The notes below the pieces were generated by a model. It saw only the letters and a program-made list of their open reading frames with translations, made no database searches and was not told the origin of the DNA. A stretch of 64,000 nucleotides of DNA from Prosapia bicincta (lineage: Eukaryota > Arthropoda > Insecta > Hemiptera > Cercopidae). The position numbers and the translations under genes were made by a program. Below are positions 48,600-60,400 of this stretch, piece after piece (position 1 is the first letter of the stretch; each line of letters starts with the position of its first letter). The stretch lies in contig JBAIZL010000002.1 of the NCBI GenBank assembly GCA_036971475.1, positions 355,883,582-355,947,581 on the forward strand, in the 5' to 3' direction.

Positions 48600-49204
48600 A
48601 TTCAGATCTCTATCGACGTGAAGTTGGGGTGACAATAGCAAACCTTTCGCAATAGCTGTATACAAAATGTCTTCGTGTGGTAAGTGCTGTGGTATGTTGG
48701 TTCAGGAGGGGTCAGAAGTATAGCTGTTGTGTTTTGTAAGAAGGTTCGGAGTTTCCGGCCTCCTGTGTTTGTAGACTTACAGCCCCAGCATGTGTGTTTA
48801 GAATTCAGGTCCTTTAGAATTTAAGCGATTATTACCCTACAGGAGGTTTGTAGAAGTACTTCTAAATCGCAAATGTAATCATCAGAAGCCGGGGGTTTGT
48901 AAGTTGATACAAGTGTTGTTGTGCTGCCGTTGAACTCAAGCCTAATAGCTGTTGCTTCAATGCATGTGATTATGGGCAGTAACAATTCAAAATGTTTAAT
49001 GCGTTTATCTAATATTATAGCTGTACCGACGCGGCTTCTAGTTTTCCTGTCAATGCCGTAAACTTAAAAGATTTATCTTAAGTGTTTAGGTGTTTCTGTA
49101 ATAAGCGCTAGTTTACAGTCGGTACTTTGCATATAGCGAAGAAGCTCTAGTTCTTTATATTTTACGCCGTTGGCATTCCATATCAAGACCGGTATTCTAT
49201 CCAT
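48600..49204 (-). pseudogene. ORF2 start and AP-like endonuclease domain of the LINE
   Basis: From the ATG at 49204 the frame reads P-V-L-I-W-N-A-N-G-V and L-A-L-I-T-E-T-P-K, the first two endonuclease blocks. After two stops it continues with V-S-T-Y-K-P-P and the segment D-L-N-S-K-H-T-C-W-G. These are the metal-binding and catalytic regions of APE-type LINE endonucleases. The frame is otherwise well kept, so decay is moderate. Confidence 0.75.
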
Positions 49205-49237
49205 GGTTGACAGAAGAGACTTACTGGATGAAGGAAG

Positions 49238-49435
49238 TCATGCATTCTGAGTGGTTTTGGGGGGTGAAGACGAGGTCTTAATAATGCAAAGGCCCAGTCC
49301 GAACGTGAAGGCTTCCCAGGTCAGAGTAGAGTTAACAACTCTTAGGAGCGGTTCAAATGTTTCTTTCGCCCAGTATATAGAAGCGGGTGAGGTAGATGTG
49401 GTCAGTGATGGGTTAGTGGGTGGTGCAGGAGCCAC
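49238..49435 (-). pseudogene. ORF1 3' end of the LINE
   Basis: A Pro/Ser/Thr-rich frame of 65 codons ends with TGA at 49238-49240, 33 bases before the ORF2 ATG. Its position fits ORF1 of a Jockey-type element. Upstream it is cut by a run of 16 G at 49457-49472. Confidence 0.45.
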
Positions 49436-49456
49436 TTGAGGCTGCGGTTTGGTTTA

Positions 49457-49472
49457 GGGGGGGGGGGGGGGG
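49457..49472 (+). repeat. G16 homopolymer
   Basis: Sixteen uninterrupted G residues separate the ORF1 end from a displaced endonuclease fragment. Confidence 0.9.
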
Positions 49473-49481
49473 TCCCGGCCT

Positions 49482-49577
49482 TTGAAGGTTTGGAGTTGCC
49501 GGCCTCCTGTGTTTATAGACTTACATCTCCAGCATAAGTATTTAGAATTCAAGTCTCCGGCGATTATTACCCTACTG
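49482..49577 (-). pseudogene. Displaced endonuclease fragment of the same LINE family
   Basis: About 95 bases repeat 48740-48835 in the same orientation. Here the minus strand reads I-I-A-G-D-L-N-S-K without the stop present in the other copy. It lies at the extreme 5' end of the LINE insertion, out of order, as might follow from template switching during insertion. Confidence 0.6.
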
Positions 49578-49585
49578 GATGAAGG

Positions 49586-49900
49586 GTAATATATATTACA
49601 TCGTATCGTCAGGTGCTGCTGTCAAGCGGATTTATACTAAACTATTACAGACATGAATGCATTATGCAGCACAAATACACAATTAATCGTTTTTATATAA
49701 CACTAATATTACTCTTTTCTCCTCCATATGGTATAAGAAAAAGATTGTAGTGTTGAATATTTGGAGACATTTGACTAAAAGTGCCTATAGAAAAAAATCT
49801 ATATCAGGACCGGTTTAGGAATTATACTCGTTTAAAGTCATTAAAAAGCAGCCTGATTTTACATTTCCTGGTGTCCATGATACAAGGATTTCTTAACTAC
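49586..49900 (+). repeat. Dispersed repeat C, right half
   Basis: Resembles 54460-55030 (ACTAAACTATTA, TTATGCAG-ACAAAT, GCCTGATTTTACATTTC). With 46205-46433 it rebuilds the order seen in the uninterrupted copy at 54.3-55.1 kb. Confidence 0.5.
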
Positions 49901-50540
49901 ACTGTTGTGGTACGAGGACAAATACTCCAACGGCCGGTCAGTGCTGTGAACTAATAAACATAGAATTGGTCGCCATTGTGCCAACTTACCGTGTGACAAC
50001 TAGCCCAGGTCTCCCCTACCTTTAGGTTCTGCCACAATAATAAGGCATTATGGTTACAAAATCAGACAAGGGTGAGTTCCCATCGTTATTTAAGTCAGGC
50101 ATTGAGGGGGTTTATGTTATACTTGCCTTGTTCTATAAAATACTTTTTATAATGAAAAAAACTATATAATTGGGCTAATTGCAAAAACTCGATGTCCATT
50201 TTGGGTTTTAGTATTGTTTATACGGGCGCTGTACAACTTGCATGTGGACGATTTGCCTTTAAGGACTATACTATCTTATATAAATATACCTTCGTCCCTC
50301 ATAGAAAGTTATGTAAGGTTTGTCTAATAACATAAACTTATATTAGGAATGGTTGGCGGCTTAGATCTAACGCTGATGGCATTTTGGACCGCAGTGAGTA
50401 TTATTTCTCATCCCTAAATGTGACATCTTTTTTCAATAACAAAGGAACTCTCTAGGTTTTTCCATTTATACTCATTATCACTAAGTTTTCAATTTTTCCC
50501 AATTTGTAATGAAAAATAAAAAACTAAATAAATTTTTGTT
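49901..50540. other. Non-coding stretch
   Basis: No supported feature. Confidence 0.3.
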
Positions 50541-50543
50541 TTA

Positions 50544-50939
50544 ATATACCACGCTTTTAAATTTGACTACATGCATAAAATAATGTTTCATGGCCCTTCT
50601 ACAATGTTGAGGGAGAATTGTTAGTGACTATGGATATATTTGTAATATTTGGAGGGGAAAACGAGTGGCACAGTCAGTAAATAATACAAGTAAACAATCC
50701 ATGATGTAGGGAACAGACAATTAAATAAATTACAGTCAATGTCATTTTCAATTTCCTGAAATCGTCTGTGAATAATTTCGGAGCATTTCTACTAGCATTA
50801 TTTACTGGCTGCACCCCACGTTTTTTTAATCCAAGTATTACAAATATATCCATAGCCATTACAATTCTCCCTCAACATTGTAGAAGGGCAATGAAAAATT
50901 ATTTTATACTTTTTAATCAGTTTTAAAAGCGTGGTATAT
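50544..50939. mobile_element. MITE, 396 bp, long terminal inverted repeats, TTA target duplication
   Basis: Arms 50544-50690 and 50791-50939 are reverse complements with around 85 percent identity, beginning ATATACCACGC. TTA occurs at 50541-50543 and 50940-50942. A TWA three-base duplication is characteristic of PIF/Harbinger elements, so the superfamily is inferred. The centre is 100 bp with no coding capacity. The 61-codon minus-strand frame at 50674-50859 is not a gene. Confidence 0.75.
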
Positions 50940-50942
50940 TTA

Positions 50943-51857
50943 ATTTTCTTAAAATGTAGTCTATTATTTTCTGCTGTTTAGCCTTATGTCCGGGTGAAAA
51001 ATATCAATCGATATTGTATATATAGATGAGACTCGGTTAGGGACATATATACGAGTAGTAGGCCTACATGCGGCTTGCGTCGCTGCAAGGTGAGCAGTGT
51101 GGCTTGGGAGTAATGTTTGCTCTTGCTTGAGCAAGTCGAAGCACGCAATCAGCAAGGCAAGAGGAATTTGCGTCCCTTGTCTCACGTGACCTCGCTTGAT
51201 CCTTTCTTTTGTTATTATCTCCAAGGTCGATCTTGCGCTGTTCTTCCGGATGTTCTATAGCTCGCTTACAGTGTTTGGCTAATCGTGCAACCTTACCCGC
51301 TTCAGGTTCCTGTTGCAGCCCAACTTGCCGTGTTTGCCTCTCCTCGTTGTGCAGCCGTCACTTTAACCATTGTAATGATTTACACAAACGCAACATTCAG
51401 TCCCACACTTGGCACAAAATTAAATGTATGTTTGACGGGGGGGAACCAAGTCACTATGCACTATTGCCTATCATGTGGTTATGATAGATATACTTAATTA
51501 AAGGTTAGAATAAAACCTAATAGTTGTTTAAGGTGTTTATAAAAATATATGTTATAAGGATAAGGGTGGGATTGTTATTAATAACACAGGCCTACAAAAA
51601 AAAAAAAAAAATTTTTGTGCCTAGGATTTTAGAACTGATTTTAGTAATATTTGGGGCGCTGAATCCAAATATGAAATCAGTTTTTCTCTGCCAGATCTAC
51701 TTTTTCAGATATTCGTTTTTTTAATGTGCAGTTTAAAGCAAAATGTGCAGTTTTAACTGTATTTTGTGCAGTTCTAAAGCACATATACATATATTGGTTC
51801 CAGTATATTTGCTCTATTGTCAGTCTGCTGTGCATAGATATTACTGGAATCAATCGA
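50943..51857. other. No supported gene; G+C-richer patch at 51.05-51.4 kb
   Basis: Overlapping frames of 70-91 codons on both strands cover 50964-51497. They are mutually exclusive and unlike any family I know. Confidence 0.3.
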
Positions 51858-53250
51858 AACAACCATAACAAGTGGACTTATCCTGATTTAGCTTCTGCAA
51901 GACGTCCAGTTCCTCATTCACAAAAAAGTACCGATCCCAACATTTAAGGAGCTACCAGAGCTATGTGAGGACGAGTATTTTCCCTCTAATAACTCTTCTG
52001 ATTCTTTTGAAGGTAGCAGTGATTATGAGGGTATGTCGTCAATCCCTCAACATTTCAACTAGGACGAGTTAAATGACCTCATCAGAGATCTCAACCTGTT
52101 AAAAGAAGCATCTGAATTATTGACTTCCAGGTTGAACGAAAAAAATTTATTGGAACCAGAAACCAAAAATTCTTTTTACCGCACAAGAGAAAAGGATCTG
52201 CTACCCTTCTCTGAAGATGACAATCTGTTATTTTGTCACGAAATTAGGGAACTATTGGAAAAAATGGCTCTTCCTGAATATATTCCAGATGAGTGGCGCC
52301 TATTTATTGACAGCTCAAAGCGAAGTTTGAAATGCGTCCTTCTGCACAATGGCAACAAATATGGCTCAATACCGATTGCTCACTCAACAAAAATGAAAGA
52401 AGAATATAACACCATAGCTTTGGTCTTGGAGAAGATAAAGTATCATGAACATCAGTGGGTGATTTGTGTGGACTTAAAAATGGTAAATTTTCTCCTTGGA
52501 CAGCAAAGTTGCTACACCAATTATCCTTGCTTTTTGTGCCTCTGGGATAGAAGAGACAAAACACACCACTGGGTTAGAAAAGAGTGGCCCAAGAGAGAAA
52601 ACATGTACGTTGGGGAAAATAATATAATTAACGACCCCTTAGTTGGGCGAGAGAAAATCATCCTTCCTCCATTACATATTAAGTTGGGCCTTATGAAGCA
52701 GTTTGTAAAGGCTCTTGATAAGAACGGATCATGCTTTTCATATGTAGAAATTAAAATGCCTCAGTTGAGTACGGACAAAATTAAAGCAGGAATATTTGAT
52801 GGACCACAAATTAAACAACTCACTAAGGATCCTGACTTCGTAAATTCAATGAACGAGACTGAGCAAAAAGCATGGATTTCATTTGTTGCAGTAGTCAAAC
52901 GTTTTCTGGGCAAGCACAAAGCTGAAAACTATGTTGAAATGGTAAATGAGATGCTAAACAGTTTCAAATCACTTGGTTGTAACATGAGCATTAAGGTGCA
53001 CTATTTACACAGCCACTTAGATAGTTTTCCTGAACATTTTGGCGACACCAGTGAGGAACAAGGTGAAAGATTTCACCAGGATATTAAAACTATGGAAGAT
53101 CGCTACAAAGGAAGATGGGATACACACATGATGGCAGATAACTGCTAGAGTTTAAAAAGGGACTGTTCTAATTTACATTCAAGAAAGTCACGAAAAAGAG
53201 CTTCCGACGAAGTGTTCAGTGACTATACCTGGTTTTATTGTTTTATGTAG
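51858..53250 (+). pseudogene. Decayed member of a multi-copy arthropod protein family
   Basis: Three pieces join into one protein-like sequence. 51858 to about 51927 ends K-W-T-Y-P-D-L-A-S-A-R-R-P. The frame changes at a six-A run (51922-51927) and continues P-T-F-K-E-L-P-E-L to a TAG at 52060-52062. It then runs D-E-L-N-D-L-I-R-D-L-N-L and on for 342 codons from 52120 to a second TAG at 53146-53148, after which it stays open to TAG at 53250. Landmarks are W-R-L-F-I-D-S-S-K-R-S, L-L-H-N-G-N, Y-P-C-F-L-C-L-W-D, L-P-P-L-H-I-K-L-G-L-M-K and E-E-Q-G-E-R-F-H-Q-D-I. I know the family only as an abundant uncharacterised one. Its D, D, CxxC and E positions suggest an RNase H-like transposase, which is inference. 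The second TAG replaces what is usually Trp. Confidence 0.65.
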
Positions 53251-53519
53251 ACGATGATGTTTTTTCTGTTTTTGTATATAATAATATTTGTATAATGTAG
53301 TAAAATAAAAATATAATTATAATATAGTAATAAAAATTTTGTGAAGAGTGTTTAATTTGATCCACTGATTTAACTTAAAATAGTGTAGCGTATATTTCAC
53401 TAAAATGTTATATCTTAAAAATTTGACCTCCTAGGCAAAAACTAATGCCATATTTGAATTCAGGGCGTCAAATTCATATAAAATCAGCTCCTAATACCCC
53501 GGCACCAAAACAGCTGTTG

Positions 53520-53960
53520 GCCAGTGTAATTGGTTTAAGTATGATAAATTACAGGATGATATATATTAATAACGGTTTAGAAATTGTACGCGCTGTTAGT
53601 GATAAAAAGCTAGCCTGATTTTACATTTCCAGGATTGACGAGTGCAAGGCTGTTATTTATAAACGGTCACATCTCTTGAATTATATTCAACCCAACAAGA
53701 TGTTTCTTTAATGAAACTAAAGAAGAAATCTTGTATTTTCATTCGCAGTTGTCATTATAAATATATCCTTTATAGTCTTTGAGTAAACATGAAAATAAGT
53801 GAAAAATAGATAACTTCATAGTAAAATCCTAATGAATACTTTACGTAAAAGAAAAATATTGTTATTTTCAAAGGTTGATTCAAGTGATAGGGTAATGTAG
53901 CCTATAAGTTACTTTAATGACAGACAGGTTAATGAACATAAACCCTAAGTAAGGTTTATC
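53520..53960 (+). repeat. Dispersed repeats C and D, partial copies
   Basis: 53530-53770 resembles 54930-55140 (CTGATTTTACAT-TCCAGG, ACAAGATGTTTC). 53780-53960 resembles 57690-57850 (CGTAAAAGAAAAATATT, GCCTATAAGT). Two repeat families therefore lie side by side here. Confidence 0.5.
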
Positions 53961-54289
53961 ATCCATTCCTGGCCTGTAAGTAAAATTACAAGTCTGTCCT
54001 CCTCAATGAAATTTAATTTGTTTAAAGAATCTTGCGGATCAGGAGCCGAAGGATTACCAGGATATTATTCAGTCCTCACATATATTTGAGAAATTCCGAG
54101 TCTTTAGCTCACCTCCCAAATTAGATTTGTTCAAATAGTCATGGTTTAACCCAACGTAGAGACAAGAAACATAGTGCGTATGGCATTTTCATCTAATTCT
54201 GACCTATATTTAAAATTTCAGGTGTCTAGCTCATTGGGAAGTTAGTTTAAACTTGATTGCAACATTTCACCCTGACCGAGAGATGTGAC

Positions 54290-55140
54290 GGAAACCGAAC
54301 TAATAAAAACGTAGTAAAATCAGATTTTTTGTTATATACATAGCTAGTTTCAATATATAACGTAGAAGAGCATGGTGTTAGTTGTTTTTCAGTATTTTTT
54401 TCTAGTTTTCGAGTTATTTACATTTTTCTGTAAGTAAAATATTGTTACAACGTACCGTTAGATACTGATGTCAGGCAGATATTTTCTAAACTATTAGATA
54501 CAAGAGTGATTTATGCAGTACAAATCCGTTCGAAAATTACTCGTTTTGTACAACCTATTACTCAAACACTGTTAATTATATTTATTTAAAAATGGAAGAC
54601 AATAAAAAAAAATTGATTTCCTTTTTTCATTTGGTTTAATGAAAATCTAGTATTAAATATTTGCAGAGATATGACTGTTTTAAAACGCCTTGCAAGTGCG
54701 ACCAGAATATGTAGTCTGGCTGTTTTTATCACTTTAAACACGTACAACTCTTATCGGCCATAAAACTTTCACAACTATTTTCTATACTGATTTTCATCTT
54801 TTTAGTTGCATAAAAGTAAAAAAAATAATAATATTACTTCTTCTTGGACTTATTATTTTTTTATAAATAAGTTTACCATCAAATATGTTCATCAGAAAAT
54901 GAGAAAGGTATTAAAAAACGGTTTATCAAATTCAAAGCTCGACGTCATGAACATTTAGGAATTATACGGCTTTGTAGTGATAAAAACATGTTTTTCATCT
55001 GATTTTACATGTCCAGGTTTGCACAATGCAAACCTGTTTTTTAAACCGCCATATCTCTGTTAATATTCACCCCTACAAGATGTTTCCTATACGAACTGAA
55101 AAAAGGAGGTCTGTATTTTTATCCGCTGTTTTTAGTTTTT
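54290..55140 (+). repeat. Dispersed repeat C, longest uninterrupted copy
   Basis: Its left part matches 46205-46433 and its right part matches 49586-49900 and 53530-53770. No coding frame is visible. Confidence 0.55.
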
Positions 55141-55650
55141 AAATAACACGAATCGCTCTTTAGCCGGTAAACACCTTCCTTTCTCCGGGGGTAAGCAGCC
55201 ATGTCTACTTCGTGCTATAATGCTCACCTATTCCTTCTAGCGGGGGACAACTAAGCCATGTCACTAATTCTACCCTCCCTCCTATATCCTTCCTTCTAAA
55301 AGGGATATCAGGGTAAACACCCTTTCATAACTCAATAAAGTTTTGGTTTTTGCTAAGTGATAACAATACTAGTAAATTATTAAACCTCAAGATGTAAGCT
55401 GCAAGCCTCAATAATAAGTTCATCTATTTTAGGTACGCACCTCGGCCACATGATATAATGATCTTCCACATGTCCTGCACCAAGGCCAGTCTAGTCAAAC
55501 TTTTGTGAAAGCTTTTAACTTGAAACAATTTGTTAGTATTAAAACCCGCAACAGTTAACTGGACAAGTAATATAAACAAACATACTTTAAAGTCAATTCC
55601 TACTTAGGTTGAGCAATAACAATTTTATTTTAGTTAGGTTTTATTAAATA
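55141..55650. other. Non-coding; short imperfect tandem near 55.17-55.28 kb
   Basis: Two segments sharing CCTTC-T, GGGG and AAGC/AAGCCATGTC lie about 75 bases apart. Nothing else is recognisable. Confidence 0.3.
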
Positions 55651-56068
55651 ACTTCCTGACCCGACGAACTTCGTATCGCCTAAAAGTCGATGAATATTAG
55701 CTAAACATAGTTTATAATTTTATTAACATAATAATAGCTGAACCTATAGTAATCGATCGAGAAAAGTGTGACAATAAATGTTCTTGGCTAAATGTGTTGG
55801 AAGATATGTTTAGATTTATTGGTGTTGCCTAGCAAACAAAATTTGAAATGAATTGAATGAAATACTTAAGATACGATAAGATAGAAAGTAATATTTTATG
55901 CTATTTTGACACATAAATATTATATGTTGGATGCTATTGCTGTGTCCAGGACCTTCCAGGAATGTACTCAACAATTTTCCTAAGTTCATGGCGATCGGAT
56001 TAGTGGTTTAGTAAAGCATAAACACATTTATTCATACATACATACATACATACATACATACATACATA
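55651..56068 (+). mobile_element. LINE-type 3' remnant ending in (CATA)n
   Basis: The stretch contains CCCGACGAACTTCGTATCGCC and, near its end, TTCATGGCGATCGGATTAG. It terminates in (CATA)n at 56033-56068. Motifs of this kind followed by a tetranucleotide tail are familiar from the 3' ends of insect non-LTR elements, but I cannot assign the clade. No reading frame remains. Confidence 0.4.
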
Positions 56069-56559
56069 AATTCATTTTTGTATACATATTGGACCACAAC
56101 TAATATAAATCAAGTTACATACTCTATGCGTTTATACAGCTGATCTACCACATAACCTATAACTGGGACGAAATAACTATATTGCATACCCTGCTCCTTT
56201 TGTGAAAATATTTTTCCCCATATAAAACTAAAATGAATTCATTCAAATTAATTAATGGTTTAATATTTCAAAAAATTGTAGCAGAGTCAAATGAGATCCA
56301 CAACAAGTGGATGAATAGAAAGTATGTTATTATTGATTGAAATTTGTGAAAGATTCATATATTGGGAGTGGAAACTAATAGAAGGAATTAAAATGGTAGT
56401 TCTTGTACTAACGCCATTTACTGAATATCTAAATTAAAATAATTAATATTTTAAAATTGGCAACTTACTAACTTACGTCAGTAATCAAAAGGAAGAGTGT
56501 CGAGACTGCCACAGCCAACTGGAGTGTCGAATTCTTATCGCCGCGATCTAGACTTCGGA
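56069..56559. other. Non-coding stretch
   Basis: I see nothing that can be supported. Confidence 0.3.
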
Positions 56560-57850
56560 CAACAATAGAATCAGCTGTTTATTCGACCTGTGCGTTTATT
56601 AGCTTGCATGTTATATTTTCCTATTAGTTTGAAGCTTTGGCGAATGGGTTGGTAATTTGGCATTTTGTGTGAAGGTTTTCAGATTAAAAGTAAGTGTAAT
56701 TGTTTTCTAATAATTATTATCTTTGAGGTTTCCTTTATTGTTTTGTAAAATTATTTTTAACAAGCTAAAGATTTTACATTAGTTATAAAGCAGAATAGTT
56801 AAATTACTCAAATAACTTTATCACGCCCTAATCACAGTTATGTAGTCAAAGTCTATAAAATTATATGTGTGTTGTAGGAAAGGTATTGTATTTGATAAGT
56901 ATTATTTGTTATTATTTCTATTCTTAACTATTCACGCATAGCAATTACTTTATATGTGCTTTAAGGGTGTGTGATGTTATCTTTTCCAAATTACAAATAG
57001 TTGTAAATATCCTAACATATGTGCAGAGTATGATTGAAGCAATGTAAGTTACAACTGTTCTGTTCCGTTAAAAATATCGGTTTTAAATGCCCCTTACATT
57101 TATCTGTAGAAATTTTAAAACTGAATGTAAATTTCTCGTAATTTCAACTCGGTTTGTATTTATTAATGCCAAAAACGCGTATTTATTAAGGTATTCATGT
57201 AACCCAAATGACTGGCTTCAAATCATTTGATTTATTGAAGCGAAACGTCTTAAAATAAATAATTCTGAAAAACTATCGTTATAAAGTAAACGAAGAATAA
57301 GTTTAAAACTCTCTTTTACTTAAATGCTCACACATGATTAGGCTAGGCCTGTATACTACAAACATAATTCTTGATATTAGTTATAAAGTCTTATTTATTG
57401 TTTTTAATAACACAAATATATTACATTAACAAAAAAAATAAAAAAATATTAAAGAAGGATTATGCCTAAATAAAAATGTGGGGAATTTTATCCCAAAACG
57501 ACTTTAAACAATGTATAAAAAAAATAGAATGAACACAAATTCGAAACGCTTTGTTGGATATAGAAAGAGTTTGTTTTTGTTTGAAATTTTTGTTACGTGT
57601 TTATGTTATAAGTGTTTGTTTGTGAAACATTATGGAACTTTCGTAAAATTTAAGTGACATTAATAATAAATATGAAAACATGTAAGTATATGGACAACTC
57701 AATGCTAAAATCTTAATGAATATTTTTCGTAAAAGAAAAATATTTTTATTTTCAAAGGGCTATTTAAGTAATAGGGTAAAGAAGCCTATAAGTAGTTGAT
57801 TTAATGTCAGAAACAACATAGTGAACATAGACCTAATGTAAAATAGGGTT
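56560..57850 (+). repeat. Dispersed repeat D, copy 1
   Basis: Blocks at 56625-56660, 57045-57180, 57340-57600 and 57650-57740 recur in order at about 59010-60380. A strong landmark is ACAACTGTTCTGTTCCGTT (57048 and 59708). Identity is around 75-80 percent by eye. Confidence 0.55.
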
Positions 57851-58628
57851 ATACAGGAAAACAATAAATGTTATTATTAAATTTACAGTGCAAACAGACT
57901 GAGCGCAAAGGTGAGTTGATGGCTTGCTTATGTTTGCTGTAATGTATGAGTAGTTGGGTATTTGATTTCATTGTGTTCAGAAACGCTTCATTGTGTTTCT
58001 ATGTAAAGGCTTTAATTGAAAAGACACAACTAGGTCAGTAAGTGTTAATCCAAGGCTGGAGTTTCATTTTGAATTTTTTTTTTTTTTTTTTTTTTTACGC
58101 CCGCTTTCCCCCCTGTAACACAATAGCTCTAGGCTCTAGGCTATGCCATGAAAATACAAAATACCGTATTAGGAAGTTTTGAAAAAGATAGTAATAAATT
58201 TAGCCAAAAATTAAAATGATAAAATATCGCGTTGTATAAAATTGGATATTAAATACATAGAAAGGAAATCTAGATTTAAAGGTTGTAAACAACTTAAAAG
58301 GGTTTACCTTTGATAAATTGCGCCCACTCTCAGCGAGTAAGCTTAGGCGTTTTAAATTTCTTTGTCAATCTGCAGCATCGGCCAATATTATGCTTGCTGA
58401 GATAATCCTTGGCAATCCTGGATATTTAGTGTTGAAAATCTTTAGCGAATTTAATGACATTTTATAGAAAATATTTGTTGAAAAAAGTAACTGGTAAAAG
58501 TGTGAGTCGCTCTTAAATCAGTGTGTAAAATTATGGATCGCACTGTCTTGGGATATAGGTTTATTTGTGTTTGTATTGGTGGATGGATATATAGCACTGA
58601 TTTGAATTCTCTCATTCCATTCCTCTAC
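57851..58628. other. Non-coding; T23 run at 58074-58096
   Basis: The T run followed by ACGCCCGCTTTCCCCCC may be the tail of a minus-strand retroposon, but no body is recognisable. Confidence 0.35.
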
Positions 58629-58695
58629 TCTCACTCTCTCTCTCTCTCTCGCTCTATTTCTCTTTCTCCCTCTCTCTCTCCCTAACTTACACACA

Positions 58696-58740
<45 letters not shown>

Positions 58741-58746
58741 ACACAC
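58629..58746. repeat. (TC)n and (AC)n microsatellites
   Basis: TC repeats at 58629-58680 are followed by AC repeats at 58689-58746. The 77-codon minus-strand frame is produced by them. Confidence 0.92.
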
Positions 58747-58999
58747 CACACTGGACCACCCTGCCTGAAAATCTAGCTGAAACTGTAATTCATCGATTGT
58801 AATTCACAGACAAACACACAGAGCTTATAACCTTTTTAATTCCCTGACTGTTTTTTAAAGTAGCAATAAAAAAAACGTCATATTATATATATAAAAATCC
58901 AAAGGAAAACTGTTTTGCACAATATAAATTTGTTACATGTTGTGTTCAATTGCTAACTTTTATAGATTAAAAGTTGGTGTGGCGGTTAAGTAATAATTG

Positions 59000-60400
59000 G
59001 ATTAGATTGCTTTAAGCTTGAAGCTTTGGGAAATAGGTTTTTTGGAAAACTTGCAAAGGAATAACATTCTTTGTGTTACAAAATACATTTGGTTTTGAAG
59101 GACCATTTTGTGTGAAAAGCAGACCATTTTGTGTGAAAGAGCTATTTAACACTAGTGTAGACATTTCCTAAAAATCCCGGTTTATATAAGTGTATAAAAA
59201 TTAGAAAAATAAACACAATCCTAAAACTATGTGATTAGATATAAAACAGCGAAAATACTACAGTGGGTTTTTAATGGAAATGTTTATGTTTGGAGTTTAT
59301 GCTAGCATTATTTGTTTGTTATATTTAGAAAAGGAATTGTATATTGATGTCTTGAGTTTGTATATTTCGAGAGATTGTAACGGGGAAATTTGTAATATAA
59401 AAAATCTATAGTGAAACATTTACTACCAAAATTTTAGATAAAATCGTTTTATAAAAAAGAAATTTCATACATATATCCTAATAAAAAAGGGAAAACTTTT
59501 ATCTTCAACGTACTATGAGATACTAACCAGCAAAGTCACCTTCACATAGAGTAATACAAAGATATAGATGGAAGCAATTAATGTTGTTATTGCATTTGCA
59601 GACTAATGGTGAGTCATTGTATACATGTTGGTGAGAATGAAAATAATAAGATTAAACAAGCTAAGCAAAAATGACCCTATGACACTATGTTTAGTGTAAT
59701 GTAACTTACAACTGTTCTGTTCCGTTGATAATATCGGTTTTAATTTCTGCTTACATTTAACTAATGATTCTTTAAAACTGAATGTAAATTTCTCGTATTC
59801 TTAACGCGGTTTGTATTTATTATCGAAAAAAATAAAATATTAATGTAACCAAAATGACTTGCTTCAATAAATTTGATTTCTAGTGATGAAAACTCTTAAA
59901 ATAAATAGTTCTGAAAAAATATCATTAAAAAAAAAAAACTAATATTAAGTTTAAAGATTTTGTGGTCTTCCCTTTTACATTAATGCTTACACATGATTAG
60001 GTTAGGCCTGTATTCTACAAACATATGTCTTGATATTAGATATAAAGTTTTTTTATTGATTTTAAAAACACAAATCTTTTACATTTACATAATAAAACAA
60101 ATAATATTTATATAAGATCATGCTTAAATAATAATTTGAGGAATTTATCGAAAAAACGTAGTTAAAAAATGTATAAAAATGTAAAATTCGAAAGTTTTTT
60201 TGAAAATAGAACACTTTTGTTTTTGTAAGATATTTTTGTTGCGTGTTTATTATATAAGAGTTCGTTTGCATAACATTATGTTAATTTTGTAAATTTTATG
60301 AGGTATTAATAATAAATATGAAAACCTGTAAGAAAATGGACAATCAATACTAAAATCCTTAAGAATATTTTCCGTAACATACAATTTTTATTAGCTAAGT
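59000..60400 (+). repeat. Dispersed repeat D, copy 2
   Basis: Partner of 56560-57850 in the same orientation, about 2.6 kb away, with several indels. No coding content. Confidence 0.5.

Larger units (their letters stand above)
46434..49585 (-). mobile_element. Jockey-type non-LTR retrotransposon, decayed, nested in repeat C
   Basis: On the minus strand the order is ORF1 end (49435-49238), ORF2 with endonuclease (from 49204), reverse transcriptase (about 48190-47400), C-terminal region (about 47380-47010) and 3' untranslated region (to about 46440). A TTTTTT run at 46435-46440 may be the remains of the tail. TAATATAT occurs on both sides (46425 and 49587) as a likely target duplication. The 3' third matches the second copy at 63117-64000. 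Many stops and shifts make it inactive. Confidence 0.8.

Noticed and set aside
49251..49439. 62-codon plus-strand frame
   Set aside because: It is the antisense shadow of the LINE ORF1 end.
50964..51497. Several overlapping frames on both strands in a G+C-richer patch
   Set aside because: They are mutually exclusive and none has recognisable domains.
56033..56068. CATA array as a regulatory or CRISPR-like repeat
   Set aside because: It is a plain tetranucleotide microsatellite at the end of a LINE-like 3' remnant.
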